DNA of 64,000 nt from Planctomycetota bacterium (GTDB lineage: Bacteria; Planctomycetota; UBA1135; GCA-002686595). The translations under genes and the position numbers were made by a program. Position 1 is the first letter of the stretch. Every line of letters begins with the position of its first letter. Positions 46,317 through 56,255 of this stretch are shown one piece after another. The notes under the pieces were generated by a model, which made no database searches, was not told the DNA's origin, and worked only from the letters and a program-made list of their open reading frames with translations. The DNA lies in the NCBI GenBank assembly GCA_023150475.1, contig JAKLKU010000014.1:1-64000 (forward strand), given 5' to 3'.

Positions 46317-47995
46317 CGATGTCCTCGAACGATCAGCGCTCGGTGTCCGTGAAAGCCGTCGACGGCCGCGCCGCTTGGGAAGCCGCGTTCCGCGAGTCGA
46401 AGTTGCGCGACGAGGAGTTCACGACGCTTTCGGGCGCGAAGCTCGAGCCGCTCTACTCGCCCGAACACGCCAAGCTCGACTACGAGAAGGACCTCGGCTA
46501 CCCGGGCTCGTTCCCGTTCACGCGCGGCGTGCATCCGACGATGTACCGCGGGCGCTTGTGGACGATGCGCCAGTTCGCGGGCTTCGGCAGCGCGAAGCAG
46601 ACCAACCAGCGCTTCAAGTTCCTGCTCGCGCACGGGCAGACCGGCCTCTCGACCGCTTTCGACTTCCCGACGTTGATGGGTTACGACTCCGACCACGCGT
46701 ACTCCGCGGGCGAAGTCGGCCAGGTCGGCGTCGCGATCTCGAGCCTCGAGGACATGGAGACCCTGTTCGACGGCATCCCGCTCGGGCAAGTCTCGACGTC
46801 GATGACGATCAACGGCCCCGCCGCGATCATGCTCGCGTTCTACATCGCGGCCGCGGAGAACCAAGGCGTCAGTCCGCGCGACATCCGCGGCACGGTGCAG
46901 AACGACATCCTGAAGGAGTATCAGGCGCAGCACGCGTGGCTCGTGCCGCCCGAGCCTGCGCTCAGGATGATCACCGACGTGATGGGGCACTGCGCGCGCC
47001 ACGTGCCGCAGTTCAACACGATCTCGATCTCCGGGTATCACATCCGCGAAGCGGGCTCGACGGCGGCGCAGGAGCTCGCGTTCACGCTCGCGAACGGCAT
47101 GGAGTACGTGCGCCGCGGCATCGCGGCCGGTCTCGACGTCGACGACTTCGCGCCGCGCTTGAGCTTCTTCTTCGACAGCCATCTCGACTTCTTCGAGGAG
47201 ATCGCGAAGTTCCGCGCCGCGCGCCGCATCTGGGCGCGCAAGATGCGTGACACGTTCGGCGCGAAGAACCCGCGCTCGTGGATGCTGCGCTTCCACACGC
47301 AGACCGCCGGCGTCTCGCTGACCGCGCAACAGCCCGAGAACAACATCGTGCGCACGGCGTTCGAAGCGCTCGCGGCGGTGCTCGGCGGCACGCAGTCGCT
47401 GCACACGAACTCGATGGACGAGACGCTGTCCTTGCCGACCGAGAAGGCGGTCAAGATCGCGCTGCGCACGCAGCAGATCATCGCGGAGGAGAGCGAAGTC
47501 GCGCACGTGATCGATCCGCTCGCCGGCTCGTACTTCGTCGAGGCCGAGACGAACCGGCTCGAAGCCGACGCCGAGAAGTACTTCGCGGAGATCGAGCGCC
47601 GCGGCGGCGTCGTGCCCTGCATCGAGGCGGGCTACATCCAGAAGGAGATCCACCGCTCCGCCGTGCTGTACCAGCGCGCGATCGAGCAACGCGAGAAACA
47701 CGTCGTCGGCGTCAACTGCTACGTCGAGGACGGGGACGGCAAGCCCGAGATCGAGCTGCACCGCATCGATCCGGCGGTCGAGCGCGAGCAGCACGCGCGG
47801 CTCGCGGCGCTGCGCAAGCGCCGCGACCACGCGCGCGCGAAACGCGAGCTCGACGCGATCCGCGCCGCGTGCCGTTCGAAGGACAACCTGCTCGAGCGCT
47901 TCGTCGCCGCGGCGCACGCCTACTGCACGCTCGGCGAGATCGCGGACGTCCTGCGCTCCGAGTTCGGCGCGTACAAGGAGCCGAAGATCCTGTGA
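46313..47995 (+). CDS. icmA: Isobutyryl-CoA mutase large subunit (MCM family)
   Basis: A 560-residue TIM-barrel subunit without the cobalamin domain. The two substrate-selecting positions carry Phe (F88 in TMRQFAGFG) and Gln (Q206 in KEYQAQHAW). Methylmalonyl-CoA mutase has Tyr and Arg here; isobutyryl-CoA mutase has Phe and Gln at the same 118-residue spacing (F80/Q198 in the Streptomyces enzyme, from memory). The enzyme should therefore interconvert isobutyryl-CoA and n-butyryl-CoA with coenzyme B12. ATG 46313 overlaps the GTPase stop. The B12-binding subunit is encoded 430 bases further on, after two small membrane-protein genes. Confidence 0.87.
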   Translation: MTMSSNDQRSVSVKAVDGRAAWEAAFRESKLRDEEFTTLSGAKLEPLYSPEHAKLDYEKDLGYPGSFPFTRGVHPTMYRGRLWTMRQFAGFGSAKQTNQRFKFLLAHGQTGLSTAFDFPTLMGYDSDHAYSAGEVGQVGVAISSLEDMETLFDGIPLGQVSTSMTINGPAAIMLAFYIAAAENQGVSPRDIRGTVQNDILKEYQAQHAWLVPPEPALRMITDVMGHCARHVPQFNTISISGYHIREAGSTAAQELAFTLANGMEYVRRGIAAGLDVDDFAPRLSFFFDSHLDFFEEIAKFRAARRIWARKMRDTFGAKNPRSWMLRFHTQTAGVSLTAQQPENNIVRTAFEALAAVLGGTQSLHTNSMDETLSLPTEKAVKIALRTQQIIAEESEVAHVIDPLAGSYFVEAETNRLEADAEKYFAEIERRGGVVPCIEAGYIQKEIHRSAVLYQRAIEQREKHVVGVNCYVEDGDGKPEIELHRIDPAVEREQHARLAALRKRRDHARAKRELDAIRAACRSKDNLLERFVAAAHAYCTLGEIADVLRSEFGAYKEPKIL

Positions 47996-48195
47996 ACCCG
48001 GCCCTCGCGAAACCGCTGCTCTTCGCCGGCGTCGCCGATGCTCTGCTCGGCGTCGGATTCCTCGTCTGGGCGGCGTCGGGTGACGCGCCCCAGGCGATGT
48101 GGCTCGTCGGCGGCCTGCTCGTCGCGGCGGGCTTGGGCCTCGTGTTCTTCGCGCTGCGTTTGCGCGCCTCGGCGGAGCTGGGAGGCAAACGATGA
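47992..48195 (+). CDS. Small membrane protein between mutase subunit genes
   Basis: A 67-residue protein with two hydrophobic helices ([18 protein letters not shown] and [20 protein letters not shown]) and a basic end. GTG 47992 overlaps the mutase stop as GTGA, and its stop overlaps the next start as ATGA, so it is in a tightly coupled chain. I do not recognise a family. The conserved overlap style argues that it is translated; its role with a cytoplasmic mutase is unclear. Confidence 0.68.
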   Translation: MNPALAKPLLFAGVADALLGVGFLVWAASGDAPQAMWLVGGLLVAAGLGLVFFALRLRASAELGGKR

Positions 48196-48428
48196 AGGTC
48201 GCACGACGCTGGATCCTGTTCATGGCGATCTGGTTCGGCATCAAGTTGCTGCATGCGTTCGCGCTCGATGGTGTCGCGTTCTTCGTCGACGAGTTGACGG
48301 CCGTCGGATTGGCGCTGCTCGCCGCCGCGGGTTACTCGGCGTATGCGGAACACGCTGCCGTCCGTGGTCAGCGCTTGCGCGACAATCTCGAGCATCGAAA
48401 CGCGAGTATGGGAGGAGCGAAGTCATGA
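48192..48428 (+). CDS. Second small membrane protein between mutase subunit genes
   Basis: A 78-residue protein from ATG 48192, preceded by GGAGG at 48181. It has one or two hydrophobic segments ([17 protein letters not shown] and [16 protein letters not shown]) followed by a charged tail. Both ends overlap neighbouring genes as ATGA. No family is recognised. With the previous gene it separates icmA from icmB, an arrangement I do not know from other mutase operons. Confidence 0.72.
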   Translation: MKVARRWILFMAIWFGIKLLHAFALDGVAFFVDELTAVGLALLAAAGYSAYAEHAAVRGQRLRDNLEHRNASMGGAKS

Positions 48429-48847
48429 CCGACCGCAAGATCCGAGTGTTGGTGGCGAAGCCCGGGCTCGACGGACACGATCGCGGCGCGAAGACCGTCG
48501 CGAGCGCGTTGCGCGACTACGGGATGGAAGTGATCTACACCGGGCTCCATCAGACGCCCGAGGCGATCGCCGAGATCGCGGCCCAGGAGGACGTCGACGT
48601 CGTGGGGCTCTCGATCCTCTCCGGCGCGCACATGACGCTCTTCCCGCGCGTGCGCGAGGAGCTCGTCAAACGCGACATGGCTCACGTCGTGCTGACCGGC
48701 GGCGGCATCATTCCCTCCGACGACATGCTCGAGCTCGAGAAGCAGGGCTACGCCAAGCTCTTCGGCCCCGGCACGCACACCGAAGAGATCGCGAAGTGGA
48801 TCCAGGCCGAGATGCAACGCCGCTTCGCCGCGGAAGCTCGCAGCTAG
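48425..48847 (+). CDS. icmB: Isobutyryl-CoA mutase small subunit (B12-binding)
   Basis: A 140-residue cobalamin-binding subunit, normal length. The motif DGHDRG (D16-x-H18-x-x-G21) holds the histidine that ligates cobalt; SILSGAH and LTGGGIIP complete the B12 site. It pairs with the large subunit encoded at 46313-47995 to form the active mutase. ATG 48425 overlaps the preceding stop as ATGA. Assignment to the isobutyryl rather than methylmalonyl enzyme follows from the large subunit. Confidence 0.92.
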   Translation: MTDRKIRVLVAKPGLDGHDRGAKTVASALRDYGMEVIYTGLHQTPEAIAEIAAQEDVDVVGLSILSGAHMTLFPRVREELVKRDMAHVVLTGGGIIPSDDMLELEKQGYAKLFGPGTHTEEIAKWIQAEMQRRFAAEARS

Positions 48848-48883
48848 ACGTCACGCGAGAGCGCGAGAAAAGGGGAGAACGCC

Positions 48884-49156
48884 ATGGTCGAGACCAACAA
48901 GGACATCCTGACGATCGAAGAGGCCGCGGACTTGCTCGGCGTCTCGGTCAAGACGTTCAACAAGGTGCTGCACACCGAGAACCTGCCGGCGCGCAAGATC
49001 GGCCGTGAGTGGAAGTTCTCGCGCCAAGCGCTGATCGACTGGGTCGCCGCGGGCCGCAGCGCCGAGTTCTACCGCGAGACCACTTCCACCAAGAACGGCG
49101 CGGGCCGCGGCGAAAAAGCGCGGCGCACCGCCGGTTGGCGCATCGAATTCGATTGA
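48884..49156 (+). CDS. Excisionase-type helix-turn-helix protein
   Basis: A 90-residue DNA-binding protein. ATG 48884 follows GGGGAG. Residues ~8-60 are a MerR/excisionase-like winged helix (LTIEEAADLLGVSVKTFNKVLH, with PARKIGREWKF), followed by a basic tail. Proteins of this type act as small regulators or recombination directionality factors. No recombinase is near, and its place between icmB and a second acyl-CoA dehydrogenase suggests a local regulator of the catabolic operon. Its stop codon is the first unit of an 11-base tandem repeat. Confidence 0.85.
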   Translation: MVETNKDILTIEEAADLLGVSVKTFNKVLHTENLPARKIGREWKFSRQALIDWVAAGRSAEFYRETTSTKNGAGRGEKARRTAGWRIEFD

Positions 49157-49197
49157 GCTCCACCTGAGTTCCCCCTGAGCTCCCCCTGAGCTCCACC
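49154..49197 (+). repeat. 11-base tandem repeat starting at a stop codon, four units
   Basis: TGAGCTCCACC, TGAGTTCCCCC, TGAGCTCCCCC and TGAGCTCCACC follow without spacers. The first TGA is the stop codon of the HTH gene, and every unit begins with TGA. Confidence 0.93.
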
Positions 49198-49226
49198 GTC
49201 CACATCGTCCTCCGAGAAGAGCACCC

Positions 49227-50389
<1,163 letters not shown>

Positions 50390-50393
<4 letters not shown>

Positions 50394-51274
50394 GCAGCGC
50401 GCCGCGCGCGAGTTCGCCGATCGTGAGTGCGAGTCCCGAGTCGTTCGACGTCGGCGGGTGGCGGATCACGCCGCTCGTCGACGGGCGCATGCGGCTCGAC
50501 GGCGGAGCGATGTGGGGCGTCGTGCCGAAGCCGCTGTGGGAGAAGCTGACGCCGCCGGATGCCGACAACTCGATCGACATCGCGATCCGGCCGTTCCTCG
50601 CGCGCAAGGGCGACTTCGTCGTCGTGGTCGAGTGCGGGCTCGGCGATCGGTGGGACGAGAAGGCGAAGCGCATCTACCGGATCGCGACCGAACCGTCGCT
50701 CGTCGCGTCGCTCGCGAGCGTCGGCGTCGCGCCGGAGGACGTCACGCACGTCGTCGCGTCGCATTGCCACTGGGATCACTTCGGCGCGGCGGTCGCGCGA
50801 CGCGGGACCGAGCTCGTGCCGCGTTTCCCGCGCGCTCGCTACTTCGCGCCGGCGATCGAGATCTCGAACGCGCTGACGCCCGATCACGTGCGGCGCGCGA
50901 GCTACCGTGCCGAGGACGTCGAGCCGTTGATCGTCGCCGGCGTGCTCACGGACTACGAAGGCTCGGTCGAGCTCCTGCCCGGCCTCCACGCGCACGTGCT
51001 CGGCGGGCATTCCGACGGAGTCGCGGTGATCACGCTTGGCGACGAAGCGTCGAGCGACTGCGCGATTTTCTGGTCCGACGTCGTGCCGACGACGCACCAC
51101 GTGCAGCCGGCGTACATCATGGCGTTCGACATCGATGTCGCGCGATCGTTCGACGTGCGCTCGCAGTGGCTCGCTCGCGCGGCGGAGCGCGGCTGGCTAG
51201 GGCTCTTCTATCACGACGCCGAGCGCGCGACCGCGCGGCTCGTGCGCGACGGCAAGCGCTACACGCTCCGCTGA
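50390..51274 (+). CDS. Metallo-beta-lactamase-fold hydrolase
   Basis: A 294-residue protein starting at GTG 50390. It has the zinc motif HCHWDH (in ASHCHWDHFG), the later GGHSDG and SDVVPTTHH, i.e. a full dinuclear metal site. The fold covers lactonases, thioesterase-like and glyoxalase-like enzymes. Coupled to an acyl-CoA dehydrogenase, it may hydrolyse a CoA ester or lactone of the pathway, but the substrate cannot be read from the sequence. It is the last gene of the operon; a convergent gene ends eight bases later. Confidence 0.85.
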
Positions 51275-51281
51275 CGCGCGC

Positions 51282-51944
51282 TCAACGCTCGTCGTTGCGT
51301 CGCGGATCGCCCTGCGTCGCGCCCTGCGTCACACCCGGCGTCGCTCCCGGCGTCGCTCCCGGTGAGACCGGCGCTTCGCCTGCGGTCGCCGGTGTCTCGA
51401 GCGGCGGCTCCTGCGGCGTCTCCTGCGGCGGCACGTAGACCTCACCGAGCGCCTCCGGTGGTGCGTCGACCGGCTGCGCCGGCGTTTCGGCGGGCGTCGT
51501 CACCGTCGGCACGCCAAAATCGCCGAGCAGCTCCGGCGCGTGGACCTTGCCCATCTTGCTCGGCGGTTCGCCGGCGCCAGGACTCGGCGCAGTCGAATCC
51601 GAACCCGAGCACGCCGCGAGCGCGCCGACCGCCGCCGACGCGCTCCAACGCACGAGCCGGCGCAGCGTCGCCCGGACGTCGAGCGCACTCGCTTGCGGCT
51701 CGCGGAACCTGGGCTCGCCTGCATCGTCGAGCTCGAAGCGCATGCACACGCGTTCGGTCGCGGTGCGGACGAGCTCGCGAGCCTGTTCGCGCGTCAGGCT
51801 CGAACCGTCGTGCACGTGCAGCCGGCATTCGTGGCAGTACCGGCGCGCGCCGGAGCCCGCGTCGCGTTCGAGTTCGTCCCACCGTTTCGTGCACGGGGTC
51901 TGGATGCGGGGGGTGGCGTCGTTGCGGTCGCTCGAGTGGCTCAT
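51282..51944 (-). CDS. Cys-motif protein with membrane segment and Pro-rich tail
   Basis: A 220-residue protein from ATG 51944. The N-terminal ~65 residues have TPCTKRWDELERD and RRYCHECRLHVHDGSSLTREQA, a pattern (C...W..L......RYC..C...VHDLS) that I know from many uncharacterised planctomycetal and Bacteroidetes proteins. A weak hydrophobic stretch (WSASAAVGALAACSGS) is followed by a long Pro/Thr/Glu-rich tail ending in ATPGATPGVTQGATQGD repeats. The first part may bind a metal or heme in the cytoplasm, with the tail crossing the envelope. The function is unknown. Confidence 0.68.
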   Translation of the reverse strand: MSHSSDRNDATPRIQTPCTKRWDELERDAGSGARRYCHECRLHVHDGSSLTREQARELVRTATERVCMRFELDDAGEPRFREPQASALDVRATLRRLVRWSASAAVGALAACSGSDSTAPSPGAGEPPSKMGKVHAPELLGDFGVPTVTTPAETPAQPVDAPPEALGEVYVPPQETPQEPPLETPATAGEAPVSPGATPGATPGVTQGATQGDPRRNDER

Positions 51945-52071
51945 GGTGCGCGGGTCTCCGTTCGGTCGGGTGGCGGCGGAAGACGGAGACACCGCGCGGA
52001 ATCTTGGAGCCCTCTCACGGCGCGCGAGGCGCGTGAGGGCCGGGAGCCGGAAAGGACTTCCGGTTCGCCGG

Positions 52072-52647
52072 TCAGAGCGCGGGCGCGGGCGGCAGCTCCG
52101 CGTCCTTGGCGCCGAGCGCGAGCAGCGCTTCGCGAGCGATCGCGAAGTGGTGGCGCGAGTGCACGACGGCGAAACGCAGCCACTGCGGCGCGTCGAGCGG
52201 GCCGAGCACTTGGTGGGGGATCGTGAGCTCGCTCGATGCGACCAAGTGCGGGTTGCGCGCGAGCTCGGCGAGCACCGCGACGTTGTCGCGATGCCACGAG
52301 CGCACCATGTCGAGCTCGACGTCGAGCGGCGGCACCACCATGCGCGGCGCTTTCGCTTGGCCCCGCGGCAGCGCACCGCTCGCGAGCACGGAGAGCACGC
52401 TCTCGCTCGGCGTCTTCCCGGTCTGCAGGAGCAGACCCTCGCGCCGCGCGAAGCTCGACAGGTTGCGCAGGCACAGTTCGTTCGCGAGTTCGATGTGCGC
52501 GAGGTGTGCGAGCGGCGACCACGCCGAAACGTGAGGCGCGGCGGTCCGCAGGCGCGCTTCGCCGAGCTCGTGCAGCGCCGCGAACGCGCCGTTCAGACGC
52601 CGCCAACGTTCGAATTCGGCCGCGACGGGGAAGGAGAACGCTTGCAT
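52072..52647 (-). CDS. DinB-like four-helix protein
   Basis: A 191-residue protein from ATG 52647. Histidines at the right places for a DinB/YfiT fold are seen in VSAWSPLAHLAHIELANE, SWHRDNVAVLAELA and VVHSRHHFAIAREAL; such proteins bind a metal with three His and serve as thiol-dependent transferases or are of unknown role. No signal peptide is present. It is monocistronic, divergent from the glycosyltransferase gene. The family call is from pattern only. Confidence 0.65.
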   Translation of the reverse strand: MQAFSFPVAAEFERWRRLNGAFAALHELGEARLRTAAPHVSAWSPLAHLAHIELANELCLRNLSSFARREGLLLQTGKTPSESVLSVLASGALPRGQAKAPRMVVPPLDVELDMVRSWHRDNVAVLAELARNPHLVASSELTIPHQVLGPLDAPQWLRFAVVHSRHHFAIAREALLALGAKDAELPPAPAL

Positions 52648-52795
52648 GGGCCGCGCAGGTTAGCCGGCGCTCCGGGGCCGCGCACGCTGCAACGTGAAGC
52701 CGCGGTCGACTCACGACGAGCCGGTGCATCCGTTCCATGCCGTTGTAGTCTTGGGCGCCCGCGCCGCGCCTCGTGTCCCGCCGCGGCGAACAAGA

Positions 52796-54931
52796 GTGAC
52801 CCAGATCGTTCGATCCACCACCGCCGCGTTTCCCGAGCGTCCGACCGCGACCGAATCCGTTCGGCTCGGCGAGTTCAAGGTCGAGCTCGCGTTCGTGCTC
52901 GCCGCGACGGTCGCGCTGCAGGTGGTCGCGTGGTCGCTGCAACACGGTTATCCGCTCGCCGACGTCGTCGAGTACCTCGAACGCGGCCGGAGCTGGCTCG
53001 TCGGAGGTTCCGCCGGCAGCGACGGCACGATTCGGTCGTTCGCGTTCCCGGCGCTCTTCACGCCGTTCTTCGCGCTCGATCGGTGGTTCGGCTCCGACGA
53101 TCCGCGTTGGATCCTGCCGGCCGCGCGACTCGTGCAGATGGCGTTCGGCCTCGGCTTCGTGCTCGCGGTCGCGCGGCTCGGCGCATGTTTCGGCGGCAAG
53201 CGCGTCGCGCTCGCGGCGGCGTGGATCGCGGCGGCAAACCCGGTGTTCCTCCTGCACTCCGTCTGGCCGCTCGCGGACGTCGCCGCGGCGGCGTGCCTCG
53301 CGACGGGCCTGTGCGCCTTCGTCGCGCGCCGACCTCCGCGCGAAGCGTTCGTCGGCGGGCTTTGGTGCGGACTCGGCTTCCTGTTCGCGTACAAGACCTT
53401 GCCGGTGATCCTGCTCGTCGGGGCGTGGTGCGTCGCCCGCGATCGTTGGCGCCACCGCAACGTCGTGCTCGGTTTCGCGGCCGGATTCGGCATCGCGCTC
53501 TGCGCGCAGATCGCGCTCGACAAGTGGATCTACGGCGAGTGGGGCGCGACCGTCTGGCGCTACTTCGTCGAGAACGCCGGGTCCGCGATCACGACCGCGT
53601 TCATGAGGCTCGACATGGTCGACACGGCGCGCGCCGTGTATCGCGTGCAAGCCGAGCTCGCCGAGTTCTCGATGCACGCGACCGAGCCGTCGACGAAGCA
53701 GTTGATGTCGAAGACGTGGTACTTCGAGCATCTGTTCGAGTTCCTCTCCCCGCCGGTGCTGGTGCTCATCGGCCTGGGCGTCTGGCGCGCCGTGCGTTCG
53801 CGTTTCGGCGCGGCGTTCCTGTTGCTCGCGTTCGTGATCGTGCACGTCGTCTTGACGAGCTTCAAAGGCGACAAGTCGTTCCGGCTCTGGATGCCGATCC
53901 TGCCGGCGTTCGCGGTCCTCGCGGCGCTCGGATTCGATGCGTTGCTCGCGGCGTCGAGCCGTTGGCCGCGGCGACTCGGCACGGCGCTGGTCGTCGCGGC
54001 GCTCGCTCTGACGCCTTGGGGCCTCGAGCAGCAGACGCCGCGCCGCTACGGCGCGTTCTGGGACGCGATGGAGCTCGTCAACGAGGTCGCGCGCGACAGG
54101 CCGCTGCGCAGCGGCCGGAAGTTCCGCGTCGGGAGCTCCTTCTTCTGGGGACCGTATCTGCGGAACGAGCCGACCAGCGAGCTCGTGCGCGTCTGGCCGC
54201 CGCTCGATCGTTTCGCGCGCCTCGGTCCAGCCGCGAAGAAGGCGATGCTCGAGGTGCTCGACTCGCTCGACGTGCTGATGGTCCACACGGCGGTGCTCGA
54301 CGCGGAGCCCGAACTCGCCGTGCTCGCAGCGGAACGCTGGCGCGTGATCGGCGCGTTCTACGAGCCGCAAGGCGGCGTGAAGCCCGGGCCGCTGCTCGTG
54401 CTCGCGCGACCGCGTGCGGAGTTGCCGGGCGAGCCGCTCCTCGAGTCGGAACCCGTCGCCGACCCGCAGGCTTACGCGGCTCTGCGCGGCTTCGGCGAGA
54501 GTCGTGAGTTCGTCGCGAGCGTTGGTGAACACGAAGAACGGCTCGTGCTGCTCGGCGTCGAAGCGCAGCCGCTCGCGCGGAGCACGGAACGGCTCCTCGT
54601 CTATCACTGGTTCGCCGCGGAGTCGCCGGATCGAACCTGGCGCGTCTCGTCCGCGCTCGGCGCGGCCGGCGCGGAGCTCGGGGCCGCGGCGGCGCGGCAC
54701 GACGTGCGCGAACTCGTGTGGCGCCCCGGACGCGCCGACACGGTGTCGCGTGGAGTCGTCCTGCGCGAGACGCGCCTCGAGTGGGGTGCGGCCGACGCGC
54801 CGAGCGCCGAAGTCGCGGTCGGGCTCGAACTCGTGCTCCCGGACGGTGCGAGCCTACGAGCGACGTGTCGAGGCGCCGCCGACCCGTTCGCCGCGCGCAC
54901 GCGTCTCCTCGTGCGCGAGGCGCGTCACTGA
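52796..54931 (+). CDS. GT-C-type membrane glycosyltransferase
   Basis: A 711-residue protein if GTG 52796 is used (another GTG 102 bases upstream is possible). Residues ~25-430 contain about ten transmembrane helices, with the first-loop sequence PLADVVEYLERGRSW and SFKGDKSFRLWMPILPAF late in the membrane part, resembling the mannosyltransferase families of GPI-anchor and Alg9 type (SHK/FRF-like motif). The C-terminal ~270 residues are a soluble, beta-rich domain. It should transfer a sugar from a polyprenyl-phosphate donor on the outer face. The acceptor is unknown, and it stands apart from other glycan genes. Confidence 0.75.
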   Translation: MTQIVRSTTAAFPERPTATESVRLGEFKVELAFVLAATVALQVVAWSLQHGYPLADVVEYLERGRSWLVGGSAGSDGTIRSFAFPALFTPFFALDRWFGSDDPRWILPAARLVQMAFGLGFVLAVARLGACFGGKRVALAAAWIAAANPVFLLHSVWPLADVAAAACLATGLCAFVARRPPREAFVGGLWCGLGFLFAYKTLPVILLVGAWCVARDRWRHRNVVLGFAAGFGIALCAQIALDKWIYGEWGATVWRYFVENAGSAITTAFMRLDMVDTARAVYRVQAELAEFSMHATEPSTKQLMSKTWYFEHLFEFLSPPVLVLIGLGVWRAVRSRFGAAFLLLAFVIVHVVLTSFKGDKSFRLWMPILPAFAVLAALGFDALLAASSRWPRRLGTALVVAALALTPWGLEQQTPRRYGAFWDAMELVNEVARDRPLRSGRKFRVGSSFFWGPYLRNEPTSELVRVWPPLDRFARLGPAAKKAMLEVLDSLDVLMVHTAVLDAEPELAVLAAERWRVIGAFYEPQGGVKPGPLLVLARPRAELPGEPLLESEPVADPQAYAALRGFGESREFVASVGEHEERLVLLGVEAQPLARSTERLLVYHWFAAESPDRTWRVSSALGAAGAELGAAAARHDVRELVWRPGRADTVSRGVVLRETRLEWGAADAPSAEVAVGLELVLPDGASLRATCRGAADPFAARTRLLVREARH

Positions 54932-54970
54932 CGGATTGCCGCCGGCCCGCGCGCGGCCCATCATGCGTGC

Positions 54971-55723
54971 ATGCGCATCGTGTCGCTCTGTCCGTCCCTG
55001 ACCGAACTCGTGTTCGCGCTCGGCCGTGGGGCCGAGCTCGTCGGCGTCACCGAATGGTGCGTGCACCCCAAGCCCGCGGTCGACGCCGTCGAAAGAGTCG
55101 GCGGCACGAAGAACCCGCGTGTCGCGCGGATCGTCGAGCTTCGCCCCGACGTCGTCTTGATGAACGACGAGGAGAATCGGCTCGAGGACGCGCAAGCGCT
55201 CGCGGCGGCCGGCGTGCGCGTCCTTTCGTCGCTGCCGCGCACGGTGGAGGACACGGCCGAGATGGTGCGCCAGATCGCGGCCGCGCTCGACGCGCGCGAG
55301 CCCGGTGAAGCGATCGCACGCGACATCGAGCGCCGCGCCGCGCGCGTGCGTGAGCGCAACCGAGACGCGAAACGTGTGCGGTTCGCGTACCTGATCTGGC
55401 GCAAGCCGTGGATGAGCGTCTCGAGCGACACGTTCGCGAGCCGCATGCTCGAACTCGCCGGCGGCGAGAACGTCTTCGGCGCGCGCGCGACGCGTTATCC
55501 CGAGATCACGCCGAACGAACTCGCCGCCGCGCGCCCCGACGTCGTGTTGCTCTGCACCGAGCCGTTCCCGTTCAAGGACGTGCACGCCGACGAACTGGCG
55601 CGCGAGAGCGGCTTGCCGCGAGAGCGCATCCAGAGCGCCGACGGCGAATACCTGTCGTGGCACGGCTCGCGCACGCCCGACGGCATCGACTACGCGGCTC
55701 GGCTCGTGGAGGCGGCCCGATGA
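54971..55723 (+). CDS. BtuF-like (Fe/B12-binding fold) protein without signal peptide
   Basis: A 250-residue protein from ATG 54971 starting MRIVSLCPSLTELVFALG, the typical beginning of the mature domain of cobalamin/siderophore-binding proteins, with LRPDVVLMNDEENRLEDAQAL and RPDVVLLCTEPFPFK later. No export signal is visible, so it is probably cytoplasmic, unlike BtuF. Such proteins are often named 'cobalamin-binding' or 'helical backbone metal receptor'. Cobalamin-dependent enzymes elsewhere in the window make a corrinoid ligand plausible. The next gene overlaps as ATGA. Confidence 0.8.
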   Translation: MRIVSLCPSLTELVFALGRGAELVGVTEWCVHPKPAVDAVERVGGTKNPRVARIVELRPDVVLMNDEENRLEDAQALAAAGVRVLSSLPRTVEDTAEMVRQIAAALDAREPGEAIARDIERRAARVRERNRDAKRVRFAYLIWRKPWMSVSSDTFASRMLELAGGENVFGARATRYPEITPNELAAARPDVVLLCTEPFPFKDVHADELARESGLPRERIQSADGEYLSWHGSRTPDGIDYAARLVEAAR

Positions 55724-56214
55724 GTATCGAGAGTGCCCAGAGCCCCGAGAGCCCGGAGCGCGCCACTGGCGCGAAGCCGTCGACTCAGGCCACGCCGACA
55801 GCGGTCGGCGACTCGAGGCGCACGTTCGTGGTGCTCGTCGCGATCACGTTCTGCCTGTTGCTCGCGTGCGTGCTCGGCGCGACGTGGGTGTTCCGCACGT
55901 TCGAACTCGAATCGCGAGCGAAGGAAGCCGTCGACCGCGCCCGCTTCGAGAACCGCAAGAAGCTCGTGCGCCTTGACGCCGCCGTGAAGGCGTTCCAAAC
56001 GTCGACCGGCCGGCTGCCTGCGTCGATCGACGAGTTGCGCGGGCCGGACGCCGCGCGTTGGTTCGGCGGCGAACCGTTCGACGCGCTGTACGTCGACGCT
56101 TGGGGCGAGACGTTCCGCTTCGAACGCGTCGAAGGCGGCCATCGACTCGGCACGCTCGGTCGCGACGGCGCGCCGGGCGGCGTGGGGCTCGACGAGGACC
56201 AGACGTATCCGTGA
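55720..56214 (+). CDS. Membrane protein with GspG-like C-terminal domain
   Basis: A 164-residue protein from ATG 55720. A polar N-terminus of ~33 residues is followed by one transmembrane helix (TFVVLVAITFCLLLACVLGA) and a domain like the major pseudopilin of type II secretion: KEAVDRARFENRKKL, STGRLPASIDEL, YVDAWGETFRF and LGRDGAPGGVGLDED (the calcium-site region). The prepilin cleavage motif (GFTLIE) is absent, so it should not be processed or assembled like a pseudopilin. Translationally coupled to the BtuF-like gene. The role is unknown. Confidence 0.75.
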   Translation: MSIESAQSPESPERATGAKPSTQATPTAVGDSRRTFVVLVAITFCLLLACVLGATWVFRTFELESRAKEAVDRARFENRKKLVRLDAAVKAFQTSTGRLPASIDELRGPDAARWFGGEPFDALYVDAWGETFRFERVEGGHRLGTLGRDGAPGGVGLDEDQTYP

Positions 56215-56255
56215 CGGGCCCCGCAGGCGAGGCGCGGTAAGATCCGACGCGCGCC

